NCBI GenBank assembly: GCA_023853785.1
Contig: JAJIRX010000557.1
Location: 744,001 to 808,000, forward strand
Length of the DNA stretch: 64,000 nt
Source of the DNA: Psilocybe azurescens
Taxonomy: Eukaryota; Basidiomycota; Agaricomycetes; Agaricales; Agrocybaceae
Reading direction: 5' to 3'
The notes beneath the pieces were generated by a model. That model did no database searches. It saw only the letters and a program-made list of their open reading frames with translations, and was not told the origin of the DNA. Positions within the stretch are counted from its first letter, which is position 1, and the number at the start of each line of letters is the position of its first letter. Below, piece after piece: positions 11,033-21,610 of the stretch. The translations under genes and the position numbers were made by a program.

Positions 11033-12148
11033 TTACATGAACATATCACCCTGAGTCATTTGTGAGTAAGCTTGTATACAAGAAAGTGGTAAAGGCCTAC
11101 CATGCCGGGAGGCATGAATTCATCATTATCGGGATTTTCTGGCCTTCTCCCTCTTCCATTACCACCAAATGGTCCGAGCCCGCTGTTTGGGAAGCCAGGT
11201 CCAACAGGATCAAATCTAGCCCCAGGAGGTGCACCCATGGGAGGAAGATAGCCATCCCCACCCCACGGCCCTCTTAGTGGGGAATTACTTCCTCTGCCCA
11301 TGCCAAATATGGGATGTTCAGGACCTACAAACATTCCATCACCTCCGTGTTGAGGGAACAGAGATGGGGGAGCGAAAGGGTTTGCTGGGAAAGGATCTAA
11401 ATCTCTTCTGCCGATTTCCAGAGGGTTTCTAGGGAACCCAGACTGAGGATAGTATGGATTACGGTCTGGTGCATCCGGTGGTGTCTGCGGACGAGGACGA
11501 GGGACTGTAGGATCACGAGGTGGAGGATTGGCGCTCGAAGAGGCGCCAGCGGATGAATCTGCCACTTCCGTATATCCCTCTTTCTGTAAACCAGGTACTA
11601 ATTTCTGCACGATCTTAAGCTTAAGTTGGGACAAGAGATCAGACACTCGATTGGAAGAGATATAGCCATGAACAAGAGGCGGTGCATCAGAGGCGTCGAG
11701 ATTATGAGGATAAAAGGAAGGCGAAGTGAAGTCGTCAGTGCATATGTCAAGAGTGGCAATCCGATCACTCTACACCTACGTCAGAATCTAGTAGTGAGAA
11801 CAGTACGGTGGATCGGCTGACCTCCAGTGCAATGGCATTGATTACCGTGCGAGTACCAAGCTTGGTCAACTTGACCACGAACTCGAGACCACTCTGATCG
11901 TGTCTATACTTGAAAGTGTAGTGCCCTGGAGCAGATTTATTCCATACAGTAGGTAGAACATTAGAGGATAGAGTCGCGGAAGTGGAAGACTCGTCGATGG
12001 CAGTCAACCGGAAGGCTAATGCAGTCAGAGCACCGTGCACGAGAATCGCTATTGCGTCCTGCGGTGACGTAAGAGTTTTGTTATTAGGTGGAAGAAGAGT
12101 TGGCAGCAAAGAGATGATTGCAGACGGATCCAGGATGTTGGGGCTCAT
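11033..12148 (-). CDS. PI31-like proteasome regulator (PSMF1/Fub1 family)
   Basis: Cytosolic or nuclear protein of the PI31 family, which binds the 20S proteasome and affects its activity or assembly. The N-terminal fold (about residues 1-160) shows DPSAIISLLPTLLP, AILVHGALTALAFRL, APGHYTFKYRHDQSGLEFVV and, after an intron, LLSQLKLKIVQKLVPGL. The second half is the expected proline/glycine/arginine-rich FP region (NPFAPPSLFP, GPEHPIFGMG, RFDPVGPGFP, DNDEFMPPGM). Splicing from PPGM at about 11100 to an 18-nt last exon (11050-11033) gives the ending GDMFM, better than reading through into the intron. That ending lacks the terminal hydrophobic-Tyr-X type motif described for PI31 homologues. The ATG at 12148 is 196 bp from the PRP5 ATG, so a shared promoter is likely. 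Confidence 0.85.
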
Positions 12149-12344
12149 ATTTCCTGAAAAGATGGAGAGTTCAAGTTATTTCTAAAGCAGAGAGTTAAGA
12201 TTGAGTCAAAGAGAGCCGCATAACTTGACCAGGCGCCGCCGGGCTATTGGAATAAATATGAACAAATAATTCAAGTTTAGTTAGTGTGACTTGTCGACTT
12301 CCGACCTGTCATCTCTTTCTCATACCATATCTCTTCAGAATACC
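12149..12344. promoter_or_regulatory. Bidirectional promoter region of PI31 and PRP5
   Basis: Only 196 bp separate the two start codons. The segment contains an ATTGG (reverse CCAAT) box near 12245 followed by an AATAAATATG AT-rich stretch. No experimental boundary can be inferred. Confidence 0.45.
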
Positions 12345-15300
12345 ATGGCTCGCAGGGATAGATCCATTTCTCCAGAGACTTCAAATAAAAGGGTAAGACA
12401 ATCCCATCGCTCACCTCGCTCTCCGTCGCCAACTAGGCGCAGCAGCACTCAGCGGTCCTCGAACGGACGTTCAAGATACGATGATGAACGGGACAGAGAC
12501 AGAGACCGCGACCGCGACCGACATAGAGACAAAGACAGGGATCGATACCGAGACGATAGATATCGTGACGACAGAAGAAGAGATTCGCATAGAGACGATA
12601 GAAGACGTTCTCGTTCCCGCTCCCGCGAAAGAAGACCGCCCTCTCCACCTCGTCAAGCGCCTCAGGCAGAACCTGTTCAAACACCGCCTCCTGAAGACGA
12701 AAAACTGAAGGCAAAGAGGGCAAAACTTGAGGCTTGGAAAAAGAACGAGAGGCGAAGAAAGCCCTCGACGAAGCCAAGGCAAAGCCATGGCCCTGGCTGG
12801 AAAATCAATGCCAGGTGAGTTCTAAGTATTATTAGCAGATACACATGATTTCACACCACTTGATCCATTCTCAGCCCCTGCAGCACCGGCTCCTTCCACA
12901 GCAAAGACTCCGGGCCAACTTAATCGTTCGGCGTTGAATGGCTTAGGCCTCAAAGGCCTCCCTCTTAAGCCTGATTTCGCTAATCCTTCCAAGGGTCTCG
13001 TAGCTGCTCTAGACGACGCTGTAGAGTCAAAACGCAAATTAGAAACGCTAGGAGATATGCCAGCGATTGATATGACCATGGTGGAAGACGAGGCCGGTGT
13101 CGGTGATTTAGAGGTGGACGATGACGACGAAGAGGCAAACCGCATGGACCAAGCCTTAAAAGCCAAAGCCAAGGACGCAATGGAAGTAGAAGAAGATGAA
13201 GAAGACCCTCTAGATGCATTCATGAACGAAGTCAAACAGGAAGTCAAAAAGGTCAATATGGAGGATATGCAGAAGATAGTCGACGTGACAGGTGGTCGCT
13301 CGCGAATAAGGCTTGACGAGAGAATGGTTGAGAACGGTATGGATGAAGACACAGAAGCTGCCGTACCCGATGAACTCGATGCCACTGATCTCAATCCCGA
13401 GGATATCCTTGCTCTTGCAGCTAAGAAAGCAAAAAGAAAGAACTCGCTACTGTCGATCATGCACGGGTCAATTATGAACCTTTCCGCAAAGAGTTCTACG
13501 TGCCTCCACCGGATATAGCAGCCATGTCAGAAGAAGATGCTGAACTTCTCCGACTCGAACTGGACGGCATCAAAATCCGTGGTCTCGACTGTCCGAAACC
13601 GGTCACGAAATGGAGTCATTTTGGTTTACCCTCTAATTGGTATGTGCTCGTTCTATGTCGTCTTCCATTTCTAATTTTTTTCTCTTTCAGCCTTGATGTT
13701 ATCAAGCGACTCAACTACACTGCTCCCACCTCCATTCAAGCCCAAGCGATTCCAGCTATCATGTCTGGCCGCGATGTTATCGGTGTTGCTAAAACTGGCT
13801 CAGGGAAAACAATCGCTTTCCTTTTACCTCTATTCCGTCATATCAAAGATCAACGCCCCTTAGAGCAAATGGAAGGTCCCGTTGCAGTTATTATGACTCC
13901 GACTCGCGAATTAGCCGTCCAAATTCATCGAGAATGCAAGCCCTTCCTGAAAGTTCTAAATCTACGGGTGAGTGATGTTTATCTAAACTCTACTGTGTAA
14001 GTTACCGACGCCTACATTACTATCAGGCTGTTTGTGCTTATGGAGGGTCTCCCATCAAAGACCAGATTGCGGAACTCAAAAAGGGGGCGGAAATTATAGT
14101 CTGTACCCCTGGTCGTATGATTGACCTTTTGACTGCAAATTCAGGACGTGTCACCAACCTCAAGAGGGTCACATATGTCGTATTGGATGAAGCTGATCGT
14201 ATGTTTGACATGGGGTTCGAACCTCAGGTGATGAAAATCGTCAATAACATACGACCTGACAGACAAACGGTGCTTTTCTCCGCCACATTCCCGAAGCAAA
14301 TGGACTCGTTGGCCCGAAAAATCCTTCGGAAGCCTCTCGAGATCACGGTCGGTGGACGTTCGGTCGTTGCCGCGGAAATCGAGCAAATCGTTGAAGTACG
14401 TCCTGAGGAGACCAAGTTCAATCGACTTCTCGAGATCTTGGGTCAGATGTATAATGAAGACCCGGAATGCCGAACGTTAGTGTTTGTCGATCGCCAGGAG
14501 GCTGCTGATAATCTGCTTCGTGAGCTTATGCGCAAGGGATACTTGTGCATGTCCTTGCACGGTGGCAAAGACCAAGTGGACCGAGATTCGACGATTGCAG
14601 ACTTCAAATCGGGAGTTGTTCCTATCGTTATTGCCACGTCGGTTGCAGCTCGTGGGTTGGATGTTAAACAGCTCAAACTTGTCGTTAACTACGATTGTCC
14701 GAATCATATGGAAGATTACGTCCATCGTGCAGGTCGAACGGGTCGTGCAGGTAACAAAGGCACCTGCGTTACATTTGTTACCCCCGAACAAGAAAGATAC
14801 TCGGTTGATATTTACCGTGCGCTCAAAGCCAGTGACGTCGCGATGCCCAAAGATCTTGAGGATCTTGCTAATGGTGAGTTTTTTCATTTCCGTCTTTCCA
14901 AAAATTTATATTCTATCTATCAGGATTCTTGGACAAAGTCAAGTCCGGAAAAGCCCAAGCGGCAGGTTCTGGATTTGGTGGCAAGGGTCTTGATCGGTTG
15001 GACAAGGAGCGAGATGCCAGAGAGAAAGCCGAGCGTAAAGCGTACGGCGAACCTACCGGTGGCGAAGAGGAGAAGGCCACTGCTGCTGAGGAGGTGGCCG
15101 TCAAGGCTGTGGCCGCGAGCACTGACGATATGACATTCGGCAACTTCAAAGTCGAGATCAAACGTGGGCCCGCGCCCGATTCGTCCAAGGGTCTTCTTGG
15201 AGTTGGAGGTGCCGTTGCCGCTGCACGCCGGCTTGCGCACGCCAAAGAGGAAGAAAAGATTCAAACCCAGATGCGCGCCGCAGAGGAAGCAGCTGCGAGA

Positions 15301-15878
15301 GCCGGCAAAGACACTGCTGCGCACAAGCAGGCACTCAGTGTCGTTGCGAAGCTCAACGCCCAGATGCGTGCGTCGAAGTTGGTTTTGCAGTCTCAGTTGC
15401 AAGCAGAGGAGTCCGGTGCTTCTCGCAAAGCAAACCCAGATTCTACCGATTTCCATGCCATTATACCCATCAACGACTATCCTCAAAAAGCTCGCTGGCG
15501 TGTTACTAACAAAGAAACCATGGTCCAGGTACGCTTTTTGTACAAATCTTATGGCTAGAACCCTTCACTGAATGCTTATTTACAGCTTATCGATATGACT
15601 GGAGCTTCTGTTACCAATAAAGGTATCTACTACGAAAACGGAAAAGAGCCTCCTCCCGAAGGACCGCCCAAACTTCATCTTCTTATTGAATCTAATGAAG
15701 AATTCAGGGTAAGCATGGTTAATCGTCGATCAATGGATAACATTACTGATAACCATTACTCCAGGTCGAGCAAGCAGTCAGGGAGATCAAGAGGTTACTC
15801 ATTGAAGCTTCTGCAGCTGCTTTACAAGCAGAGATGCGCAACCCAACAGCCACGATGGGCAGATACAGTGTTTTATAG
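12345..15878 (+). CDS. PRP5: Spliceosomal DEAD-box RNA helicase Prp5 (DDX46)
   Basis: ATP-dependent RNA helicase that remodels U2 snRNP at branch-site recognition. The N-terminus is an RS/RD-rich domain (many Arg-Asp repeats, 12478-12620). It is followed by [12 protein letters not shown], an acidic stretch, then the helicase core: [16 protein letters not shown] (Q-motif region), AKTGSGKT (I), PTRELAVQ (Ia), [10 protein letters not shown] (Ib), [17 protein letters not shown] (II), [10 protein letters not shown] (III), [13 protein letters not shown] (V) and [13 protein letters not shown] (VI). The conserved C-terminal extension ends MGRYSVL. Exons: 12345-12814, 12875-13639, 13691-13967, 14027-14873, 14924-15528, 15586-15708 and 15765-15878, about 1,080 residues. 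Three one-base slips interrupt the N-terminal half (A run 12738-12742, near 12784, and 13437-13439). Each is repaired by one extra base that restores conserved sequence, so they are probably sequence errors. Confidence 0.94.
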
Positions 15879-16093
15879 TCTTCCGAATGATCCTCTTCTT
15901 GGCCCATATACTTGTCTCTCATACCACTGTACTTCAACTAGCAACTACTTACTCTTTACTTACATCAATTTATGTGCATTATCATAATTTCGTAAGAATA
16001 TACACATTCTTTCAAAAAAAAAAGAAAAAGAAACAGAACAAAAACAGGCAGTGGATACACTTGTACAAGAAGGGCCAACAAAACATTACTAGA

Positions 16094-18235
16094 CTAACGG
16101 TTAAGACCAAAACCTCTTGATTTATTTCCGGGACCGGACAGGTTGTGTCCTGACTCCTTGATACGTTGCTCCACCTCATTAGTTTTGTTCTCAACCTCGC
16201 GAACGGCGCCATCTATCCACTGCAAACTCTCTAAATGGCTGCTCAGGATCTGCGAGATCTGTGACATGGGGTCGTCGGCCGAGTCGGTCGGTTTTGAAGC
16301 TATTGAGAGCGCGTTGACCGAGTCTATCATCTGGGTGAGAGAGCCAGATAAATCGTCGAGGTGAGTATGCAGATCTGTTGCGAGCATGTAACTGTGCGAT
16401 TTGAAAATCAATTCAGATCAGAAAGGCGTTATAATTGAGGAGGGAGCCAGGCTTACTTTTGATCGCGCTCGTTATCAGCAGGGCCAGTGTCTAGTGTCCT
16501 GAGTTGACCGCCAAGGATGTCTTGCGAGATTTTCTCATAAGCATCCAAGGTCGATGCAAGGTCCTTCTGCTGCTGCTCGATATGGTCCAACGATTCATTG
16601 ATGTCGTTTTGTTGCCTTTCAGCACCAAGAATATGGTTGTACAGGGAAGCGATCTGTTGCAAACGCCGTGCTTAGGCTTAAAAATAGAGTCGAGGATGAA
16701 ATGAAGAAGTGCACATACATTATTGCCATTTTCGATGAGTGCCCGATCCCAAACAGCCACTTCAGCAGCATATTTATTGAACTCCCGTTTGTGGGCTTCG
16801 AGGTCTGACGTCCACCTATTGACGATTTCTTCAAGTGATTTGCCCCTCAGCATGGATGGAGGTGCGATGGCAATAGAAGCGGTAGCCGCTGTGGCATTCG
16901 TGGCTAGCAACAATTTCAACTCGTGCGCTGAAGGAAATCAAGTTGAAGAAAAGGCCTACCTGTAGCATCCTTCTCAGTAGTCGAAGCTGGCGTCTCGTCC
17001 TTCTTTTCGGCAGGTTTGGCTCCCCCAAAGAGACCAAATGGTGACGGCGTGGCTGGCAAAGATGTTAGCCTCAATTCAATGCCTGCGTCTCGAGAAAGTG
17101 TCACCTGATGCCGCAGTATCCTTTTTCTCGCCCTCTTTGCTGGTAGATGCTCCAAACAGACCGGTTCCCGCTACAATACAAAGTTTAGTGATAATTCTGT
17201 TAAATTTTGATTTTATCTCTCACTAGCAGGGGCAGGAGTAGGAGTAGTTTTGTTTCCACCGAGTCCGCCAAATAGACCGGAAGCTGTGGAATTTGTCAGG
17301 GATTTCATGGGCAGAACAAAAGCCTCGGACTCACTACCAGGTGCAGGTACAGGTGCAGGTGCATCTTTGTTGGTACTGGCTGTCTCCGGAGTAGATGTAG
17401 CAGGTTTCTGACCGAATATATTGGTTGTGCTGGGGGCAGCGGTGGTCGCAGGCTTGGGAGGCAAGCCGAACAGTCCGCCACCTATGGAAGGCGCGGTCGT
17501 TGTGGGAGCTGTACCAGTGGTAGCATTGGCGGTGGTGCTAGGTTGCCCGAATACTAACGATGATACATAAGTATTAAAAAAAAGTGAACAGGGATTGTCA
17601 CTCAACAATTTGTACCAGCAGGTTTTACACTGAAAAGAGAAGCAGGGGCAGCGGATGGGGCTGACGTAGTTGTGCTGGGATTTGAGGTGGTATTACCCTC
17701 CGAATATGTTGCTAGTCGAAGGCGTCGTTGTAGATGCACCGGAACCAAACAACCCACCTGTTGAAGTGTTCCCTCCAAACAAACCACCACCACCAGTAGG
17801 AGGGTTGGGATTGTTCACGCTGAATAGCCCGCTGGGTTGAGGAGCTGGAGTCGAAGTAGCGTTGTTTTGTGGGTTGCCGAACAATCCGGTTGCTGCTGAA
17901 GGCGCTGCCGTTGAAGACGCTGCATTCGCACCACCAAACAAGTTGCCTCCAGTCGCTGCTGGTGCATTAGACGCTGTGTTGTTGCCTCCTCCAAATATAT
18001 TTCCACTGGTTGTGTTCGATGACGCGCCGCCACCAAATATGCTACCACTACCACTTGCAGGCGCTATTTAAACCCTTGTAAGTAGATGGTCTTGATATGC
18101 CATTTGCAAAGTATATTTACCTCCAAATACGTTCGATGCAGTTGTGTTGTTGGGAGTGGTGTTGGGAGTGGTGCTGGCAGGGTTGTTGGAGCCAAAGATG
18201 CCACCGCCTGCGTTGTTGTTGGCGAAGAAATTCAT
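16094..18235 (-). CDS. NSP1: FG-nucleoporin NSP1/Nup62
   Basis: Central-channel nucleoporin. The N-terminal two thirds are Ser/Thr/Asn/Pro/Gly-rich with many FG and GLFG-type units (GGGIFGSNN, GLFGNPQNN, GGLFGGNTS, NLFGQP, GLFGGLGG). These spacers bind transport receptors. The C-terminal third is the Nsp1_C coiled-coil domain (SMLRGKSLEEIVNRWTSDLE, IASLYNHILGAERQQ, SYMLATDLHTHLDDL, ending RGFGLNR), which assembles the Nsp1-Nup57-Nup49 complex. Start MNFFANNNAGGG at 18235; several short introns interrupt the FG region. Near 17690 the reading frame closes unless an intron is used (GTAATACC donor to TTTTCAG acceptor, about 67 nt) or one base is removed. Both give FG-like sequence, so the exact FG content there is unresolved. 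Tail to tail with PRP5, 215 bp apart. Confidence 0.92.
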
Positions 18236-18678
18236 TGTGATTGATCAATGAGAGATTCGGACGCGCCTCTTGTTCTTGTTCATCGACTTGTGTGGCTGTG
18301 TCAATGATACCGAGCATCGCTCAGACTTATATAGTAATGTGTTTGTCATGCGAAAAGGTCTGCGCAAATCAAGTATACACACACGCATTGTACATCAAAC
18401 ATCCAAGGTATGTACTCTTATAGTTACATAGACACTTCTGAATGTGAAGTAGATACCTAACATTACTCTATGAATGAATACACATTGGGCTACAGGAATG
18501 TAGTTGCGTTGTCGCAAGGCGAATAATGGCTACCGGAAAATGCCGCGTAATTTCCCCCCGAATTTACTCATCTGCATCAATTCCACTACGCTTAACTGCG
18601 TTCCAAAATTAGATGCAAGCAATGCCATTGATTTGGCATGGATTCTTTTAGCAGTCAATCATTTTGTCGGTAGTAAAG
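18236..18678. other. Divergent intergenic region NSP1 / WW-TM gene
   Basis: About 440 bp shared upstream region. No gene or structured RNA recognised. Confidence 0.4.
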
Positions 18679-20739
18679 ATGCCAGATTCCCCTCTACCCA
18701 GACCACCATACAGCAGAGGATCGAAACTGGGGGTCAACATGGACTATGCCTCTCGCTCCAGTACTCTTTTTTCTGTCCCCAGTGTGTATGTCTCCTCATC
18801 TCTCACAATTCAAGTTACTGGTGCTGATACCAATACTGCTAGCGGAGATGGCTGCTTCACAACTATCCAGGAAAAGTCACTTGCTATCCCAGAAGACTGG
18901 ACAATGTGCGTCCATCCTCAGGTATGTTAGTTAACACCTTGCTCTTACTTCCTGATCGACATTAACACGATTGGCGTAGGGCTGGGTCTACTTTTATAAT
19001 CATTCTCTGAGCATTGTCACAGATCGAAATATTCGTCTCCCCGATGTTCTAAGAATGGCCCAAGAAAGCTACTCAGGTTATCCTTTATCAGAATTGCTAG
19101 AAGGAATGGAGGTCCATCTTCACGTACAAGCCCAAAAGATTGCACAGAAATTTGAAGGCAATAATGGAGGAATTGCGACTTTCAATCTCACAATCAACCA
19201 CAACCACTGCGTTGCATCCTATGAAATTGCGGATGTCATGGGAGATAATTCCTATCTTCTGGGTCCTAAGAGATGTAGGAATCTCCTGCCTTGAACTTTC
19301 TGGGAGAAACATTAATCTTGTCCTATACCAGTGAATAGATGTCGTCGACTCTACTGGAACTACCTTTGGAATCATCCTTCGCACGTATTAACTCCTGCTA
19401 GAGCTGTAGAAGACGCTACCGATGCCTTGACCTGGTTTTATGTACGTCATCTCCTTGCGACTGACAAAAATAATGTATCTTAAATATTTTACAGACCGAT
19501 AACTTGATATCTGGTGTAAGAAGCACCGTCCCATTTTCCAAGCCTGAGTGCGAAGAGCTGTCCCGCGTGGTCAGGGAGATATCTCGTGAGTTGTTAGGCC
19601 CCTGCAGTATCGAATGATATAATTTACGAAATGTTTGGCTAGATCCAGGAAACGAGAAATCAACCGCAAAAACTGTATTTTTAGCATGGCTCTTACGAGA
19701 AGTGTGCAGTTATCGTGACGCTGAGAACTGGGGCCAACTAACCCAGAAGGAGTCTCAAGTCTTTCGAAGGGAAAAACTGGCATCAAACCATTCTGCGTAC
19801 CAACCCCACCACCTGTAATCCTGGCGATATTGAATTTTGTCATTAACATACTGTGCTTTGGCATTCCACACACCTACAGAGCTCATGTGAAGGTATGTAC
19901 AAAAAGCTCTCCCGTTACACCATCTCAAATTGTTTCTGGCCAGATAACCAGCGAGTACCGAGGGCGCCTTTCCAGTGTTCAGAAGAATTGGGAAAACTAT
20001 ATCGAAAGACTTGTTCGAGAATACTCCCATTTCTTGCTCATTGTGAGTACCGAAAGTATGTGCCCATGGTACCACAACTGAAGGGTTTCTATCCTTATAC
20101 AGTCGACAGTGCTCCTTTCGTGTGTACATTTCAACCTCATTTAGTAAACCCGACTTAGATGATGACACGCTCCTCAAGGGCCACAGTCGGCTTCCTGGCA
20201 GTACCAGGGATACCTGAAGGTGCCCAAGTGACGGCGACCATCTCAACTTTCGCCTCCCTTGGAAGTATTATCGTCGGTGTCTTCTCAATATGGAGGCATC
20301 AAGCCAACACGACAACTGCAGACTCAGTACGATTCCTAACGTCATGCAACCATTGTTTCCAATCTGATCTCAGTTGCAATAGTTCACATATATGCACAAC
20401 GTTCAACATCGATATCTTGGTTTGTACGGCCACGCCATTTTGCTCAGCCTTCCCCCCACTCTACTTGTGTGGGCTATCTTGACGTTCACAGTGTCCGTCG
20501 TCGTCTTCGTCATGAACGGAGTCGACGAACCGGAAGGAACCTGGGCCAAAGTATCTACATGGACGGTACTTGCCATCTTTATAATTCTCTTCATGGCAGT
20601 TCTATTAGCGTTGTATACATTCTCCATCATTTGGAAGTTCCAGCGTCGGTCAGCGAAGATATGGTATCGGATCTGTTCCATATGGTCGAGCGCTACTACC
20701 TTTGTGAGAGGAGGCACCAAGAATCCCGATATTGTATGA
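18679..20739 (+). CDS. WW-domain protein with C-terminal transmembrane segments (Agaricomycete family)
   Basis: A low-complexity N-terminus leads to a WW-like module (PEDWTMCVHPQGWVYFYNHS, spanning an intron after CVHPQ near 18921-18979). Next is a conserved block RRLYWNYLWNHPSHV, then ALTWFYTDNLISGVRSTVPF and FSKPECEELSRVV. Near 19800-19900 a hydrophobic segment (VILAILNFVINILCFGIP) appears, then WENYIERLVREYSHFLLI, and near the C-terminus three likely membrane helices (TATISTFASLGSIIVGVFSI, SLPPTLLVWAILTFTVSVVV, TVLAIFIILFMAVLLALYTF). I know this layout as a multi-copy family in mushroom genomes; its function is unknown. The exon edge near 19230-19340 and the frame near 19740-19860 are not resolved and may hold further one-base slips. 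Start chosen at the ATG of MPDSPLPRPPYS. Confidence 0.72.
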
Positions 20740-21002
20740 GTATGAAATAAATAAAAACAGATACTTTATACCCTGACTCGGACTTGGATGGCGGAATTTT
20801 TGTTGTAATTTGTAAAATTAGTCGAATACCCGAATTGGAAATATATGTTCTATAAATCGCTCATTTGATCCAACTGTCATCTTCGGCTTTATCTACAACA
20901 CATCCATTAAATAGGCCCACACGTCAGTGTCTGAGACCGACCTTCATTGCTCATTAGCCCTTACTGAGAAGCGTGATCCGGAATCTATTTAATCAGTCCC
21001 CA

Positions 21003-21472
21003 ATGTCCACTCCAACGTACATCTACAAAATCGTACATTCTTCAACACCTCCTCCCGATCCCCTTCCAGAAGCGCTCCCAGTCAGCGATCTCGACAAGGC
21101 TGATGGCTTCCTACACCTATCGACGGCCCTGCAACTCCCCGGGACCCTGAAACGATTCTTTGCAGAGGACGAGCGCGTCTTCATCCTACGGATCGTCTAC
21201 AAAAACGTCGAAAGCAACGTCAAGTGGGAAAACAGCAGAGGAACAGGTATGCACCGATCAGAGATCGTTTAAAGGCTTGGATTTGTTGATTTTTTATTCG
21301 TTGTCATTGCAAAGCCCCCGGAGGAGTAGGAGAGCAAGATATGTTTCCGCATATCCACAACGGACTTCGTCTGGGCAAAGATGAAATCGAGAGCGTCGTT
21401 GAATGGGAGAGACAGACAGGCTGGGATGAAGTGATCAATAAAGCCACAGCAGAAGGATGGTTCATCTATTAG
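21003..21472 (+). CDS. DUF952 family protein
   Basis: Small soluble protein of about 135 residues in two exons with an intron at about 21247-21314. Visible features are YIYKIVHSSTPPP at the N-terminus, DKADGFLHLSTALQLPGTLK (the family signature DGFIHLS-like core) and, after the intron, DMFPHIHNGLRLGKDEIES, ending TAEGWFIY. DUF952 proteins are widespread in bacteria and fungi, have a compact alpha/beta fold and no established biochemical role. The length is typical. The ATG at 21003 is followed directly by the family N-terminus. It lies tail to tail with the HerA-like ATPase gene, 138 bp away. Confidence 0.87.
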
Positions 21473-21610
21473 CGATTATTTGCATTAATTATCAAACAGT
21501 TTGGAATTTCAAAACAGTTATACATTATAATACGTAGATGTTGCAAAAAGAAGTTACTAGTAGCTACGAAGGTACCTGCAACCGCCAATGCAAATATTTC
21601 GAAAAACATT

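Noticed and set aside
12433..12788. Long antisense open frames opposite the RS/RD-rich PRP5 N-terminus
   Set aside because: They are a by-product of repetitive Arg/Asp codons. The plus strand carries the conserved gene and no splice or start context supports an antisense gene.
12822..13460. Ser-rich minus-strand open frame of 212 codons
   Set aside because: It is the reverse of acidic plus-strand PRP5 codons (GAA/GAT to TTC/ATC), with no family motif.
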